A stretch of 64,000 bases of DNA from Thalassotalea euphylliae (GCF_003390335.1 NZ_QUOU01000001.1:1054001-1118000); one strand, 5' to 3'. Counted from the stretch's first letter, positions 53,346-62,815 are shown. Notes: generated by a model not told the origin, from the sequence alone. Made by a program: numbers and translations.

Positions 53346-54521
53346 TTAAATAGCAGCGGCTGGAACACTGGTGGGCGAAATATGCTCAATTGGATAACAG
53401 CCCAGTACTTTAATAAATTTAGTGAGCTCGTTTAACTCTGTGATGGCTTCTTGCATTGCCGCAGACTTTAAGTTGGCTTCAACATCGATATAGAACATTT
53501 CTTCCCATGGACGCCCTTGAATTGGGCGAGATTCCAGTTTACACATGTTAATGCCTTTTTCTTTAAGCACTAATAAACACTCTACCAGTGCACCGGGCTT
53601 TTGACCTGTGGCAAGAATAAAGGTTGTTTTTGCTGGAATCTGCTCGGCGACGTCCACAGGTTTACGCGCAACTAGAATAAAGCGACTGTGATTTTCTTTT
53701 TGATTGGCGATCGATTTTTCCAGCGCGTGTAACTGGTACAAATGACCACCTTCCTCACTGCCAATGACCGCCACTGTTTCATCTTGTAGTTCGTAAACCT
53801 TTGCCATGGCATCGGCGGTGCTATCACAATATTCAATACGCATTTCGTGCTGTTTATCAAGGAAGTTACTGCATTGCGTAAACGGCTGACCATGAGCGTA
53901 GATGGTTTTAATATTTTCAAGTCGGGTGTTAACCGCAGTAAGCAGACAATGCTCGATTGGCTGAGTGATTTCACCCACAACGGCTAAATTCGTGTGTTGC
54001 AGCAGGTCATACACTTCATTGATACTGCCTGAGCTCGTGTTTTCAATCGGCAGCATGCCGTAATCAACATGTCCTGCTTCGACTTGCTGCATAATATCGG
54101 CAAAGCTTTGACAACCCGATTCGATAATTTTTTCCGCTCGACGCGAAAAGTAACGGTGGCTGGCTAAATAACTGTAAGAGCCTTTGTTACCTAAGAACGC
54201 AACACTGACCATAGGCACTTGTAAGTTCGGGTTCGTCAGCGTTTGTAGGTATGCTTGTTGATTGAGTACCGAGTCTTCAATAATGGTTTGAAAGACACTG
54301 GTGACGTAGTGGGCATCTAAGCCTAGTGCTTTACCTTGCTTGATCAAACGGATAAGTAATTCTTGCTCGCGCTGTTGATCTCGTACTGGGCGCACTTGGT
54401 GAGCTTTGCTTTTGGCTACATTGAGGGTCAGGGCACGACGTTTGGCAAAGAGCTCGAGCAGCTGCTGATCGGTTTCTGTGATTTGTGCTCTAATTTCGTT
54501 TAGGTCTAATGATTGCGCCAC
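53346..54521 (-). CDS. pheA: Bifunctional chorismate mutase / prephenate dehydratase
   Basis: Makes phenylpyruvate for phenylalanine. The mutase domain covers about 1-90 (LNEIRAQITETDQQLLELFAKRRALTLNVAKSK). The dehydratase domain runs from about 105 to 285, with VAFLGNKGSYSYLASHRYF and GMLPIENTSSGSINEVYDLL. The C-terminal ACT domain has the Phe-binding ESRPIQGRPWEEMFYIDVEAN. Length 391 is typical. The GTG start follows AAAGGAGT. It is controlled by the attenuator upstream. Confidence 0.97.
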   Translation of the reverse strand: MAQSLDLNEIRAQITETDQQLLELFAKRRALTLNVAKSKAHQVRPVRDQQREQELLIRLIKQGKALGLDAHYVTSVFQTIIEDSVLNQQAYLQTLTNPNLQVPMVSVAFLGNKGSYSYLASHRYFSRRAEKIIESGCQSFADIMQQVEAGHVDYGMLPIENTSSGSINEVYDLLQHTNLAVVGEITQPIEHCLLTAVNTRLENIKTIYAHGQPFTQCSNFLDKQHEMRIEYCDSTADAMAKVYELQDETVAVIGSEEGGHLYQLHALEKSIANQKENHSRFILVARKPVDVAEQIPAKTTFILATGQKPGALVECLLVLKEKGINMCKLESRPIQGRPWEEMFYIDVEANLKSAAMQEAITELNELTKFIKVLGCYPIEHISPTSVPAAAI

Positions 54522-54602
54522 GTTGACTCCTTTACCTTTACTTACTGATTGTGGTTTGACTGATTACTGTTTAACGTTAAATAAATTGACTTGAAAACAG
54601 GT

Positions 54603-54630
54603 AAAAAAAAACCTCCGTAGTGGAGGTTTT
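54603..54630 (-). terminator. Attenuator terminator of pheA
   Basis: On the minus strand, AAAACCTCC-ACTAC-GGAGGTTTT is followed by a run of T. An alternative antiterminator uses GGAGCGTTTTT (54650-54660) pairing with AAAAACCTCC (54622-54631), leaving one bulged C and removing the terminator's 5' arm. This is classic amino-acid attenuation architecture. Confidence 0.88.
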
Positions 54631-54660
54631 TCGGGTTATTTTTGCCACAAAAAACGCTCC

Positions 54661-54738
54661 TCAACGAGAGAGGATAAAAAACAGGCTAAAAAACGAAAAG
54701 CCAAGAGATGAGTTTTTTATAACGTTTGTTGTGTTCAT
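54661..54738 (-). CDS. pheL: pheA leader peptide (25 aa, Phe-rich)
   Basis: A short ATG frame on the minus strand ending in TGA at 54661-54663, directly before the antiterminator arm. It contains FSFFSLFF, five Phe in eight residues. Ribosome stalling at these codons when Phe-tRNA is scarce would favour the antiterminator and allow pheA transcription. Same design as PheL of enterobacteria, different sequence. Ribosome site is weak (TTAAAG). Confidence 0.88.
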   Translation of the reverse strand: MNTTNVIKNSSLGFSFFSLFFILSR

Positions 54739-54990
54739 CGCTTTAATGTATCGGCACTGGTTGTAGAGTTCAAGCACTATTTTTGATGAGAACCTTTATG
54801 CCCTTGATGACCGTTGCTACATCATTATCGCGGTTAATTGGCTTGTTTTGCTCTTGTTTCAGTCAGCATTTAAATGTTTATATACTTGGCTGTTCAGAAA
54901 AGCGCTCTGGAAAACGTTCCGAAAAACAAGCAGAAAACGTCTAGCTAAGCATTTTAGTTAACACTTTGCTTAACACTCTTTACCTCACAG

Positions 54991-57360
54991 TTAATATGGT
55001 ACTAAGCTCAGCTGATATTGGCTTTGCCCAGGTAAAAATGGGCTAGGTCGGCCTTCAACCCAATCGCTGTGACCCTTGCCAAAATAAGGACTCCACGGGT
55101 GACCCGCTTGGCTGGTTGGCATGTGAAATATACCGTTTTCCTCATGCCCCGGTGATACAATCATACGCTCAGAAGCGCCAAAGCTGCCGCCATCAACACG
55201 AGGCATAAAGCCATCGCCAGCCAGCGGCTCGGCAGGCATGTTTAGCATTTTACCAAATACTGGGATCGCGCTTGCCAGTGGATGTTTGATCTCTGCTGCA
55301 TTCAATTGCCCCCATGTGGCATCAGCGAGCGCCTGTTCTTGAGTCATTTCAGCAAGTGTTTGGTTTAACGACTCTTTAAATAGTGCCTGCCAGCTGATAT
55401 TTGGCGCTAAGAAACCCGCGGGTTGTTTCGTTACCAGTTGCCATAGCGGCTCTTCAAGCGAATTGCGTATTGTCTTGGCTGAAAAGTTAGGGTCTTGCTT
55501 TGATAAATGGTCTATTAACGTTGAGAAAACCCGGGTTTTTACAGCTGTTTTGAATGTTTTGACAATGCGGTAGCCAACTGAATCAACACTGGCCTGCAAA
55601 GGCTTTTGTGCGATGAAAGACTTGGCTTCTTGCCACAACGGATTGTTAGTTACTTCGCGCTCGGTTATTACTTGGTCGAGCAGGAGTGTTTGCCAGCGAA
55701 TGAGGTAGATGGCTTGAGTATCAAGCGCAATATTTAACAATGTTTGCTCGTCGAATTCTTGCTGCTCAAACAGGCGTTTTTGGATTTGCTGGGCGCGAGC
55801 GCCAAGTGCATAACCGCCATTACCAATATGCTGATACATATCGCCGCCAACGACACGAGAGTTGGCGGTCCACAAACGTTGCTCTGCAGGAGAAATCACT
55901 TTCGGGTAGTCACTCGCTGCTAAATAGCCGCTCCAGTGGTAGACGCCGGTTGACCAATCTTTAGGTAATGAGCCCATCGCACCTTGTTTAACTGGAATTT
56001 GCCCCATAATCGTCCAACCAATGTCGCCATGACGATCGGCGACCATTAAATTCTGGGCGGGTATACCTGCTGTGGCTGCTATGGCGATAGCCTGCGATAC
56101 GTTAGTTGCCGATTCAAGCTTGATATGGGCTAAATTGACGGCATTGTTATCGTGGGCAACCCAGCGGTAAGCCAACAAGTTACCGTCTGCATCTTCACCT
56201 ATTATCGGCCCCCAAATGGTTTCTTGGGTTTGTATTTCAATCGATTTTTTGTCTTTGATAGCAATCATATGGCGGTGTTCGCTAAAGGCTTGATAACCAT
56301 CAGGGGTTAAATACTGGCTTTTGTCCTGATTTGTTTTTAGCGTAATCACATCGCTCCAGTCGCCATAACTATTGGTAAAGCCCCAAGCAATGTGGTCATT
56401 ACTACCAACAACGATATTGGGGGTACCGGGTAGTGTTGCGCCTGTCACCTTAATCGCTTTGCCTTTATCGGTGCGGTATTCGAGCGAAGCGCGATACCAA
56501 GTATTTGGCACGCGAATTCCCAAGTGCATATCGTTAGCGACAATGGCACTGCCTGTTTGGGTTAGCGCTCCCGAAACCGCCCAGTTGTTTGAGCCCACAA
56601 AGTGTTGCTCGCTGGTATTGTGTTGCTTAAACCCTGTGTCAACCGAGGCCAATGATGGAAAACTAGCGGGCATGGGGGCTTGTGGGAATTGAGTGCCATC
56701 AATTGCGGCATCCCATTGCGTACCCTTTGGGGTTAGAAAATGAAAAAGCGCAGCTGGTAACGCCTTACTCATCACCGATAAACTCAATTCGCGTGCGCCA
56801 TCTGGGTACTGCAAGTCTAAGTACATGCTAAAGACACTAAGCACTGTGTCCTCTTCTTGCCAAAGCACAGGTGACTGGCGCAACAGTAGATATTCAAATG
56901 GGCTGGCACCAAGGCGCTCAAGACCTTGGTTTACCCCGCGAGTGTAGGCTTTAATCAGTTCGAATTCTGTTTTTGGAAGCGTGTTAATAATGGTTCGAGC
57001 TCGCTCGCGAAAGCGGTGAACGCGAATTTTTTTATCATAATCTAGAGCAATTTCCCCAAACAGGCTGGAAAGTTCACCAGCCGAGTTGCGGCGCAGTAAG
57101 TCCATCTGAAAGAAACGCTCTTGCGCATGGACAAAACCCAATGCCATTGCTGCGTCGATGCGGCTCTTTGCTTTGATAGTCGCTATGCCATAATCATCGC
57201 GCTCCACTTCAACCTTATTAGTTAATCCATACAGCGCAGTCTTTCCTTCAAGTTGAGGCAAGGCATTGTATATTTTGCTGTAAATCCACGCGGAAGCCGT
57301 AGCGAGAATAAACACCAATAATATGGCCGTGCCCAACAAATAAGGTTTGAGTTTGTTCAT
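54991..57360 (-). CDS. Penicillin acylase (amidase S45) family protein
   Basis: Ntn-hydrolase precursor of 789 residues. An N-terminal hydrophobic segment (YLLGTAILLVFILATASAWIY) anchors or exports it to the periplasm. The alpha chain has VEVERDDYGIATIKAKSRIDAAMALGFVHAQERFFQMDLLRR. Autocleavage exposes the nucleophile Ser257 in VGSNNWAVSG, followed by NDMHLGIRVPNTWY. Family members hydrolyse penicillins or acyl-homoserine lactones; the substrate is not predictable here. Single gene on the minus strand. Confidence 0.9.
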   Translation of the reverse strand: MNKLKPYLLGTAILLVFILATASAWIYSKIYNALPQLEGKTALYGLTNKVEVERDDYGIATIKAKSRIDAAMALGFVHAQERFFQMDLLRRNSAGELSSLFGEIALDYDKKIRVHRFRERARTIINTLPKTEFELIKAYTRGVNQGLERLGASPFEYLLLRQSPVLWQEEDTVLSVFSMYLDLQYPDGARELSLSVMSKALPAALFHFLTPKGTQWDAAIDGTQFPQAPMPASFPSLASVDTGFKQHNTSEQHFVGSNNWAVSGALTQTGSAIVANDMHLGIRVPNTWYRASLEYRTDKGKAIKVTGATLPGTPNIVVGSNDHIAWGFTNSYGDWSDVITLKTNQDKSQYLTPDGYQAFSEHRHMIAIKDKKSIEIQTQETIWGPIIGEDADGNLLAYRWVAHDNNAVNLAHIKLESATNVSQAIAIAATAGIPAQNLMVADRHGDIGWTIMGQIPVKQGAMGSLPKDWSTGVYHWSGYLAASDYPKVISPAEQRLWTANSRVVGGDMYQHIGNGGYALGARAQQIQKRLFEQQEFDEQTLLNIALDTQAIYLIRWQTLLLDQVITEREVTNNPLWQEAKSFIAQKPLQASVDSVGYRIVKTFKTAVKTRVFSTLIDHLSKQDPNFSAKTIRNSLEEPLWQLVTKQPAGFLAPNISWQALFKESLNQTLAEMTQEQALADATWGQLNAAEIKHPLASAIPVFGKMLNMPAEPLAGDGFMPRVDGGSFGASERMIVSPGHEENGIFHMPTSQAGHPWSPYFGKGHSDWVEGRPSPFLPGQSQYQLSLVPY

Positions 57361-57711
57361 TAGTAATTATTGTTATTTTGGAAGATCAACTTGAATTTAG
57401 ATTACTGTGACTGGTCGCGATATGCACGGAAAAATCATTAAAAGCATCAATTTTTCTTACAAAAAATTGACATAAGTTGGTGTTTTTGCTTAGTTTAAAA
57501 AATAATCAAAGTTTCAGTGGGACTAATGGCAAGGCAAATGTCATAATGTGACCCACTGTCACGTAAATGTAGTGCGCAATTGCTAGGTTGCATATTGTTT
57601 CTATGTAACTTGAGTATTCACGGATGGGTTGTTTGTAGAAAGGAGCTCTTTAGCTAGTAGCTAAACGCTAACACTTTTAACGCAAAGAAAATAACAATAA
57701 CGGGAGTTTGC
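57361..57711. other. Divergent intergenic region, about 351 bp
   Basis: Contains a short dyad, GTGAC-CCACT-GTCAC (about 57549-57563). Spacing rules out a standard CRP site. Otherwise AT-rich promoter-type sequence for the acylase and the small downstream gene; nothing else found. Confidence 0.4.
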
Positions 57712-58062
57712 ATGTCAGACAATGTTAACCGCTACATTCAATTAGGTGACTGGTGTTTCGAACTAAAGATGGTAAGAGCACTCAAGGTCGAAGAGTACGG
57801 TAAGCCGTATGGTGCTATTGCCAACTGTAATATCAATGGCGATTCTATGTATATTGATGGCTTGGTTACCAAAGATGGCGAAGAGTTTACCAAAGACGAT
57901 TTTATGACTTTCTATCGCTTTACTGAAATGCTTGGACTAGATAATTTTTCTTATCATAGATACCAAGAAGGCAACTCAGTAACTCGTGAAGTAAAAGTCA
58001 AGAAACCGAAAAAGCGCAAAGCAGCGCAACAAGATCCTAACTATATCAAGCTTGTTCAGTGA
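57712..58062 (+). CDS. Conserved small protein of unknown function
   Basis: 116 residues, probably cytosolic, no signal or membrane segment. The N-terminal 85 residues look folded (YIQLGDWCFELKMVRALKVEEYG, then GDSMYIDGLVTKDGEEFTKDDFMTFYRFTEMLG). The tail KVKKPKKRKAA is strongly basic and could contact nucleic acid. I cannot assign a family. GGGAG precedes the ATG. Confidence 0.75.
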   Translation: MSDNVNRYIQLGDWCFELKMVRALKVEEYGKPYGAIANCNINGDSMYIDGLVTKDGEEFTKDDFMTFYRFTEMLGLDNFSYHRYQEGNSVTREVKVKKPKKRKAAQQDPNYIKLVQ

Positions 58063-58568
58063 CAATTTTTCGGTGACAATTTTTCAGTGGTAAAGAGTAC
58101 AGTTATCTCTAGGCACTAGTAGAAATACTGTGAAAAAGAATATAGTTACTCGGATTAGATAAAGGCGACATAAACTTTACTCACTCCTTACTACATAAGT
58201 GCGTTATTACCCAAGTAGTGGCAATTACATGCTGTTATGACTAGGGTGACGAGCAGAGGTAAGGGGATGTAAATGTTTTGGCGCTGCTATCAACGTTAAG
58301 TTGGCTCAGCTGGCGTAAACTGTATTACCAGCTATTGCTGCTTGTGCTCTAGCATTCGTTACCTGTCGTTTGGATGAGGTGATGTTTTAATTCCCTGCAT
58401 AGCTAGTTGTTATAAACGCCCTTTACACTCATTCATCGTGGATAACGTTTTTAGCTCATGCGAAGCTCCCGACAACCCTCATTATCGCAATCAATTGTTT
58501 ATCAGGATCGAAAGTTAGGTATACTGATCGGTCTAAATAATTTTTTGCATCACTAGTAAGCGGATTTT
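58063..58568. other. Intergenic region, about 506 bp
   Basis: No gene-like frame on either strand. Starts with two copies of GTGACAATTTTTC(G/A) (about 58061-58087). Ends with a likely promoter and operator for the desulfurase gene. The middle 400 bases show nothing I can name. Confidence 0.5.
58520..58535. promoter_or_regulatory. -10 element overlapped by a TetR-type dyad
   Basis: TATACT (58520-58525) is a good -10. It is part of TATACTGATCGGTCTA, an imperfect dyad centred on GATC (six of eight pairs). TetR-family operators often have a GACCGATCGGTC-like core. About 34 bases before the desulfurase start. The regulator is not in the window. Confidence 0.35.
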
Positions 58569-59879
58569 GTGGACAAGCAAACTGATCAAACTCGCTCATC
58601 GAGCACGGCAACAGCTATGCCTAATAATAGGTGGCGCAGCGATTTTGCCATGTTTACTCACGGTCAAAAGAACGCAAAACTGTGTGCTGGCTATCAGCAA
58701 CAGCTACCTCAGGCCGAACAACCACTGCACTACCTAGATAGTGCAGCAACTTGTTTGATACCCCAAACAGTCGTTGAGTCGACTTTACACTTCCAACAAT
58801 TCCAGCACGCCAATAGCCATCGCGGGTTTTATTCACTGAGTGCGAATTTAACAGCTGGGGTTGAACAGGTCAGAGACAAGGTTGCTAATTTTATCGGTGC
58901 CGGGAGTCGCGATAATATCGTGTTTACGAGTAATACGACGCAAGCAATACACTTGGCAGCGCAAGGGTATTTGCGACATGTAATGAAAGCGGGCGACAAT
59001 GTTGTGATTTCGGTTGCTGAGCATCACGCAAACTTTTTGCCTTGGCAACAATTAGCAGCAGCGTTAGGGGCGCAGTTACGCGTTGTTCCACTATGTGAAA
59101 ACGCTCGGGTAGACCTAACTGAGCTTGCAAAACAGTTAGACAATAATACTAAGCTAGTTGCGCTTAATCACATGTCAAATGTGTTAGGCACAGTTAACGA
59201 CATTGCTCAGATTGCAGCTTTGACTAAAACCTTTGGTGCCAAGCTTTTAGTTGATGGAGCCCAGTACGTTGCTCACCACACATTGAATGTTGACGCGCTA
59301 GGTTGCGATTTCTACGCGTTTTCCGGTCATAAACTTTATGCGGGATACGGCGCGGGGGTCTTGTATGTCGCTGACGATGCGTTAAAAGCGATGGTGCCCG
59401 TTGTGCTCGGCGGTGGCATTGTTCAAAAAGTGACAGAAAATAGCGCAACTTGGCTAGATGGCGCGCGCAAGCTGGAAGCGGGCAGTCTCAACAGTCAAGC
59501 ACTGTTGGCATTATCAGCAGCGATAAACTATCTCGAACAAGCACGGTGTGATGGCAGCGAAGCCTACCTTGAAGCGCTGAGCAATGAATTATATCGCCAG
59601 CTTAATCAAATAGATGCAGTGCAATTACTAACGCCTAACGCCACTCCAATCGTGGCATTTAATGTCTGTGGAATCCATAGTCACGATTTAGCAACAGTAC
59701 TGTCTGAGTGTCATGTTGCTGTCAGAGCAGGACACCACTGCGCACAGCCTTTACTGCGAAACCTTGGCGTGAATTCCTGCGTAAGAGTATCATTAGGACT
59801 TTACAATGATCAGCGCGATATTGATGCGCTGATTAAAGCGATAAAAAAAGCGATTACCCTGTTTGGTATAGATAATTAA
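58569..59879 (+). CDS. Class V aminotransferase / cysteine desulfurase (SufS/CsdA type)
   Basis: PLP enzyme that takes sulfur from cysteine, 436 residues from GTG (an ATG at 58617 is possible). YLDSAATCLIP, SVAEHHANFLPWQQLA, DGAQYVAHHTLNVDALGCDFYAFSGHKLYAGYGAGVLYV with the PLP Lys, and the catalytic Cys in RAGHHCAQPLL are present: the group II (SufS) pattern. It heads a run with SufU, XdhC, MocA and molybdenum hydroxylase genes. It probably feeds sulfur to Fe-S clusters or to the molybdenum cofactor of that enzyme. Confidence 0.9.
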   Translation: MDKQTDQTRSSSTATAMPNNRWRSDFAMFTHGQKNAKLCAGYQQQLPQAEQPLHYLDSAATCLIPQTVVESTLHFQQFQHANSHRGFYSLSANLTAGVEQVRDKVANFIGAGSRDNIVFTSNTTQAIHLAAQGYLRHVMKAGDNVVISVAEHHANFLPWQQLAAALGAQLRVVPLCENARVDLTELAKQLDNNTKLVALNHMSNVLGTVNDIAQIAALTKTFGAKLLVDGAQYVAHHTLNVDALGCDFYAFSGHKLYAGYGAGVLYVADDALKAMVPVVLGGGIVQKVTENSATWLDGARKLEAGSLNSQALLALSAAINYLEQARCDGSEAYLEALSNELYRQLNQIDAVQLLTPNATPIVAFNVCGIHSHDLATVLSECHVAVRAGHHCAQPLLRNLGVNSCVRVSLGLYNDQRDIDALIKAIKKAITLFGIDN

Positions 59880-59922
59880 TAAAGTATTTAAACATGAAAA
59901 AGTGCATGAGAATGAGCAGCGA

Positions 59923-60333
59923 ATGAGTTCAGCGTTATATCAACAAGCCATGTTAGCGCATCATCAAAACCCTTACGGGTTTGAGACTGATATTAAGCCA
60001 ACGCATCAGCAAGAAGGTTATAACCCTGCTTGTGGCGATGAAATTACCGTCGCCTTTGAAATATCCAATAACATGCTCGATAACCTCAATTTTTCAGGCG
60101 ATAGCTGCGCTATTTGCCGTGCCTCCGCCTCTATCATGTGTCAAACACTGGCTAATTGCTCGCTAACAGAAGCCAAGCGATTACTTGATGAAAAGCATAG
60201 CGATTTGGCGGAGCAAAAACCGTTAGTCGGTTTGCTTGAACCGCTTAACTCCGTTTATGCGTTTCCCATTCGTTTACAGTGCGCTTTGTTACCATGGCAA
60301 ACTGCGCAAGTTTGCTTGGCTTCCTGCGACTAA
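59923..60333 (+). CDS. SufU/IscU-like iron-sulfur scaffold
   Basis: 136 residues from the ATG at 59923; a GTG lies seven codons upstream. The conserved cysteines appear in YNPACGDEITV, GDSCAICRASASIMCQ and IRLQCALLPW, the SufU arrangement. Members either scaffold clusters or accept sulfur from SufS. It follows the desulfurase by 43 bases, forming a SufS-SufU pair separate from a full suf/isc operon. Confidence 0.88.
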   Translation: MSSALYQQAMLAHHQNPYGFETDIKPTHQQEGYNPACGDEITVAFEISNNMLDNLNFSGDSCAICRASASIMCQTLANCSLTEAKRLLDEKHSDLAEQKPLVGLLEPLNSVYAFPIRLQCALLPWQTAQVCLASCD

Positions 60334-60409
60334 CCTTATTACCCCCAATAGCACCTAAAACCTAAACTAAATGCTTGACGATAACCGCTAAGCCCTGAAT
60401 ATAAAGATT

Positions 60410-61423
60410 ATGCAAGAAAACTGGCAAGACCTGATCAATAACTTTCACCCTGATAACCGCTGTGTTTTGGCGGTTATTGTCAAAACACAAGGGGCAACTT
60501 ATCGCAAAGCGGGCACTATGATGCTGATTGATGAGCAGGGTCAGTGCACTGGGCTGCTCAGTGGTGGCTGCTTGGAAGCGGATATCGTTTTACATTCAAA
60601 ATCCGTTTTTAACGATCTAGCACCAAAGTTGATTCAGTATGACTTAATGGCTGACGCCGATTTACTCTGGGGGTTAGGGCTAGGCTGCGAAGGCGCCATT
60701 GATATCGCCTTGTTGCCGCTTACCGCTGAAAATAACTACCTAGGCTTCGTTGAGCTACTCGGCGATGTAAAAGCGCACAAAGCCGGCCGTTATTTATTGG
60801 CGATACCACCCTACGACCAGCCAAGTGATTTCCCTATTGGCCGCTACCTTGCTGATCACCAAGCATCGCCGGAGCGTTTAAATGAGCGCTGGCTATCCAT
60901 CCCCGTCACACCTCCAGTATCCATAGCAATTGTTGGAGCGGGACCAGACGCTGTACCAGTTGCACAGATGGCACTGCAAATGGGCTGGCATGTCACGGTT
61001 TTTGACCATCGTGATAATGCTCTATCTCGAATGAACTTTTCTGCAGATATCAGGCAAGTGAAATTAAGAGCGGAAAAAGCCAGCGAAACAGATTTCCAAG
61101 GCATTGACGCTGCCGTGGTGATGACCCATAACTTAGCATTTGATCAAAACTATCTCGCTTGCTTGTTGCAAACGGCTGTTCCATATATTGGCTTATTAGG
61201 CCCTGTCGGACGTCGAGATAAATTGTTGTCGGCACTTGATATGAAAGCTGCTGATGTTGCGGGTCGTGTTTTTGGCCCCGTTGGGTTGCCAATTGGCGGT
61301 CGCAGTCCGCAAGCGATTGCTTTGTCGATTGTTAGTGAGATCCAGCAACAAAACGCAGCTAGCTTAGCCAAAAGAAATCTACTGAATGCCTGTGAATTAC
61401 CGAGTACTTTTCGAAAACAATGA
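60410..61423 (+). CDS. xdhC: XdhC/CoxI-family molybdenum hydroxylase maturation factor
   Basis: 337 residues. The N-terminal XdhC domain shows VIVKTQGATYRKAGTMMLIDEQGQCTGLLSGGCLEADI. The C-terminal Rossmann domain has VSIAIVGAGPDAVPVAQMALQMGWHVTVFDHR and GLLGPVGRRDKLLSAL. XdhC binds the molybdenum cofactor, promotes its sulfuration with a cysteine desulfurase, and inserts it into the apo-enzyme. The desulfurase two genes upstream fits that role. Its stop overlaps the next gene. Confidence 0.93.
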   Translation: MQENWQDLINNFHPDNRCVLAVIVKTQGATYRKAGTMMLIDEQGQCTGLLSGGCLEADIVLHSKSVFNDLAPKLIQYDLMADADLLWGLGLGCEGAIDIALLPLTAENNYLGFVELLGDVKAHKAGRYLLAIPPYDQPSDFPIGRYLADHQASPERLNERWLSIPVTPPVSIAIVGAGPDAVPVAQMALQMGWHVTVFDHRDNALSRMNFSADIRQVKLRAEKASETDFQGIDAAVVMTHNLAFDQNYLACLLQTAVPYIGLLGPVGRRDKLLSALDMKAADVAGRVFGPVGLPIGGRSPQAIALSIVSEIQQQNAASLAKRNLLNACELPSTFRKQ

Positions 61424-62094
61424 CCTCAAAGCACGACAACAATGAGCTAGCTATAGTCATTTTAGCCGCCGGAAGTTCTTCGCGTTTAGGCCAACCTAAG
61501 CAACTTATCGAACTAGGGGGCGATATTTTATTGATACGCCAACTAAAGCTGGCGCTTTCAATGGCTCAACACGTTACTGTGGTTATCGGCTGTGAAGCGC
61601 ATCGATACCGGGAAATGCTTGGCGCTTGGCCTGTAAATGTGGTGGAAAATACGCACTGGCACTTGGGAATGGGAACATCCATTGCCTGTGGTGTCAGCGC
61701 GGTTGAAGGTGCAGACAATGCAATGATCTTATTGGTTGATCAGTGGCAGCTAAGCAAACAGGATCTTGTTAAATTATGGGCTGCCCACCGAGTGGGTGAG
61801 CAGGCTGTAACAGTGAGTTGCTGGCCAGAAGCAGAGCAAGAATTGTCGCAAGACATTTCGCAGCCCAAGCAACCTATGCAAACCAAGACTGAATTTGGCC
61901 CACCCGTGGTTTTCTCATCATCCGTTTTTAGTGAGTTGAAACTATTGCAAGCTAAGCAAGGTGCAAAATTTGTTGTGGCTAAGCTGCATGCGCACACCCC
62001 ATCAGCCGTTAAAAAAATAGCAATGCCTAACGCGAAAGCAGACGTAGACACGCCGGAACAACTGAAAAAATTGCAGACTCAACGCAAAGCGTAA
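61420..62094 (+). CDS. mocA: MobA-like nucleotidyltransferase (MocA type)
   Basis: 224 residues, GT-A fold. The nucleotide-binding signature is AIVILAAGSSSRLGQPKQLIELGG, and LLVDQWQLSK supplies the metal Asp. MocA makes molybdopterin cytosine dinucleotide, the cofactor form used by xanthine-dehydrogenase-family enzymes such as those encoded next. Starts inside the last codons of xdhC. Confidence 0.88.
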   Translation: MTSKHDNNELAIVILAAGSSSRLGQPKQLIELGGDILLIRQLKLALSMAQHVTVVIGCEAHRYREMLGAWPVNVVENTHWHLGMGTSIACGVSAVEGADNAMILLVDQWQLSKQDLVKLWAAHRVGEQAVTVSCWPEAEQELSQDISQPKQPMQTKTEFGPPVVFSSSVFSELKLLQAKQGAKFVVAKLHAHTPSAVKKIAMPNAKADVDTPEQLKKLQTQRKA

Positions 62095-62221
62095 ACACTT
62101 TTGCTTATTTTGGCGTATAGTTATGACAGTCAAAGTAGGCTTGTCGTTAGTCTAAAAAATTAAATAATAGAAATAAAAACAATTACATAAAAACAAAGTC
62201 ATATTGATTGACTGAGTAGTA

Positions 62222-62276
62222 ATACCAATCCGCATAATAATATGTTCAGCTCAGAGCTATTTATGCGGATTGGTAT
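62222..62276. repeat. Inverted-repeat element with ATACCAATCCGCATAA ends
   Basis: Perfect 16-base arms (62222-62237 and 62261-62276) flank 23 bases that include the near-palindrome AGCTCAGAGCT. The arm starts with the same ATACCAAT as the MITE-like element at 4952. It forms a strong hairpin between mocA and the [2Fe-2S] gene and ends 21 bases before that ATG. Confidence 0.8.
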
Positions 62277-62297
62277 CAAGGTATCTAGGAGGCACAC

Positions 62298-62813
62298 ATG
62301 ATCACCTTAAACGTAAACGGTCGCGCACACCAATATAGCGATGATGAAAATATGCCGCTATTGTGGGCGCTACGCGATATCCTCAACTATACAGGCACTA
62401 AATACGGCTGTGGTAAAGGCTTGTGCGGTGCTTGTACCGTTCACTTAAACGGCCAACCCGTGCGCTCTTGCGCCACACCTGTTGCAGCGGTTAACGGGCA
62501 AAAAATTACCACAATTGAAGGGCTTTCTAATGATGGCGAGCATCCTGTTCAACAGGCTTGGCAAACGCTTAATGTGCCGCAGTGTGGTTACTGCCAATCA
62601 GGGCAAATGATGTCAGCCGCCGCTTTGTTAGCGAATAACCCAACGCCGAATGACGAGCAAATAGAACAAGCGATGAGCGGTAATATTTGTCGCTGTGGCA
62701 CGTATGAACGTATCAAAAAGGCGATTCACTTAGCAGCGGACTTATCTACTACTACAGCTAATGCGGCTGATCTAGCCGTTGATGTTGGCGCTACTGGCAA
62801 AAAAGGAGCGTAA
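62298..62813 (+). CDS. [2Fe-2S] small subunit of a xanthine-dehydrogenase-family enzyme (IorA type)
   Basis: 171 residues, two-cluster ferredoxin subunit. Cluster one is held by TKYGCGKGLCGACTVHLNGQPVRSC, cluster two by CGYCQSGQMM and GNICRCGTYERI. The size matches isoquinoline 1-oxidoreductase alpha and aldehyde dehydrogenase small subunits. AGGAGG precedes the ATG. It passes electrons from the molybdenum subunit encoded directly downstream to an acceptor such as a cytochrome. Confidence 0.93.
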   Translation: MITLNVNGRAHQYSDDENMPLLWALRDILNYTGTKYGCGKGLCGACTVHLNGQPVRSCATPVAAVNGQKITTIEGLSNDGEHPVQQAWQTLNVPQCGYCQSGQMMSAAALLANNPTPNDEQIEQAMSGNICRCGTYERIKKAIHLAADLSTTTANAADLAVDVGATGKKGA

Positions 62814-62815
62814 CC

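Noticed and set aside
54745..54773. TTGAAC-17-TACATT as the pheA promoter on the minus strand
   Set aside because: It would place the transcription start at the leader-peptide ATG itself, leaving no ribosome-binding site. The real promoter is probably further upstream.
57549..57563. GTGAC-N5-GTCAC as a CRP site
   Set aside because: TGTGA and TCAC are separated by seven bases rather than six, and the outer positions do not match.
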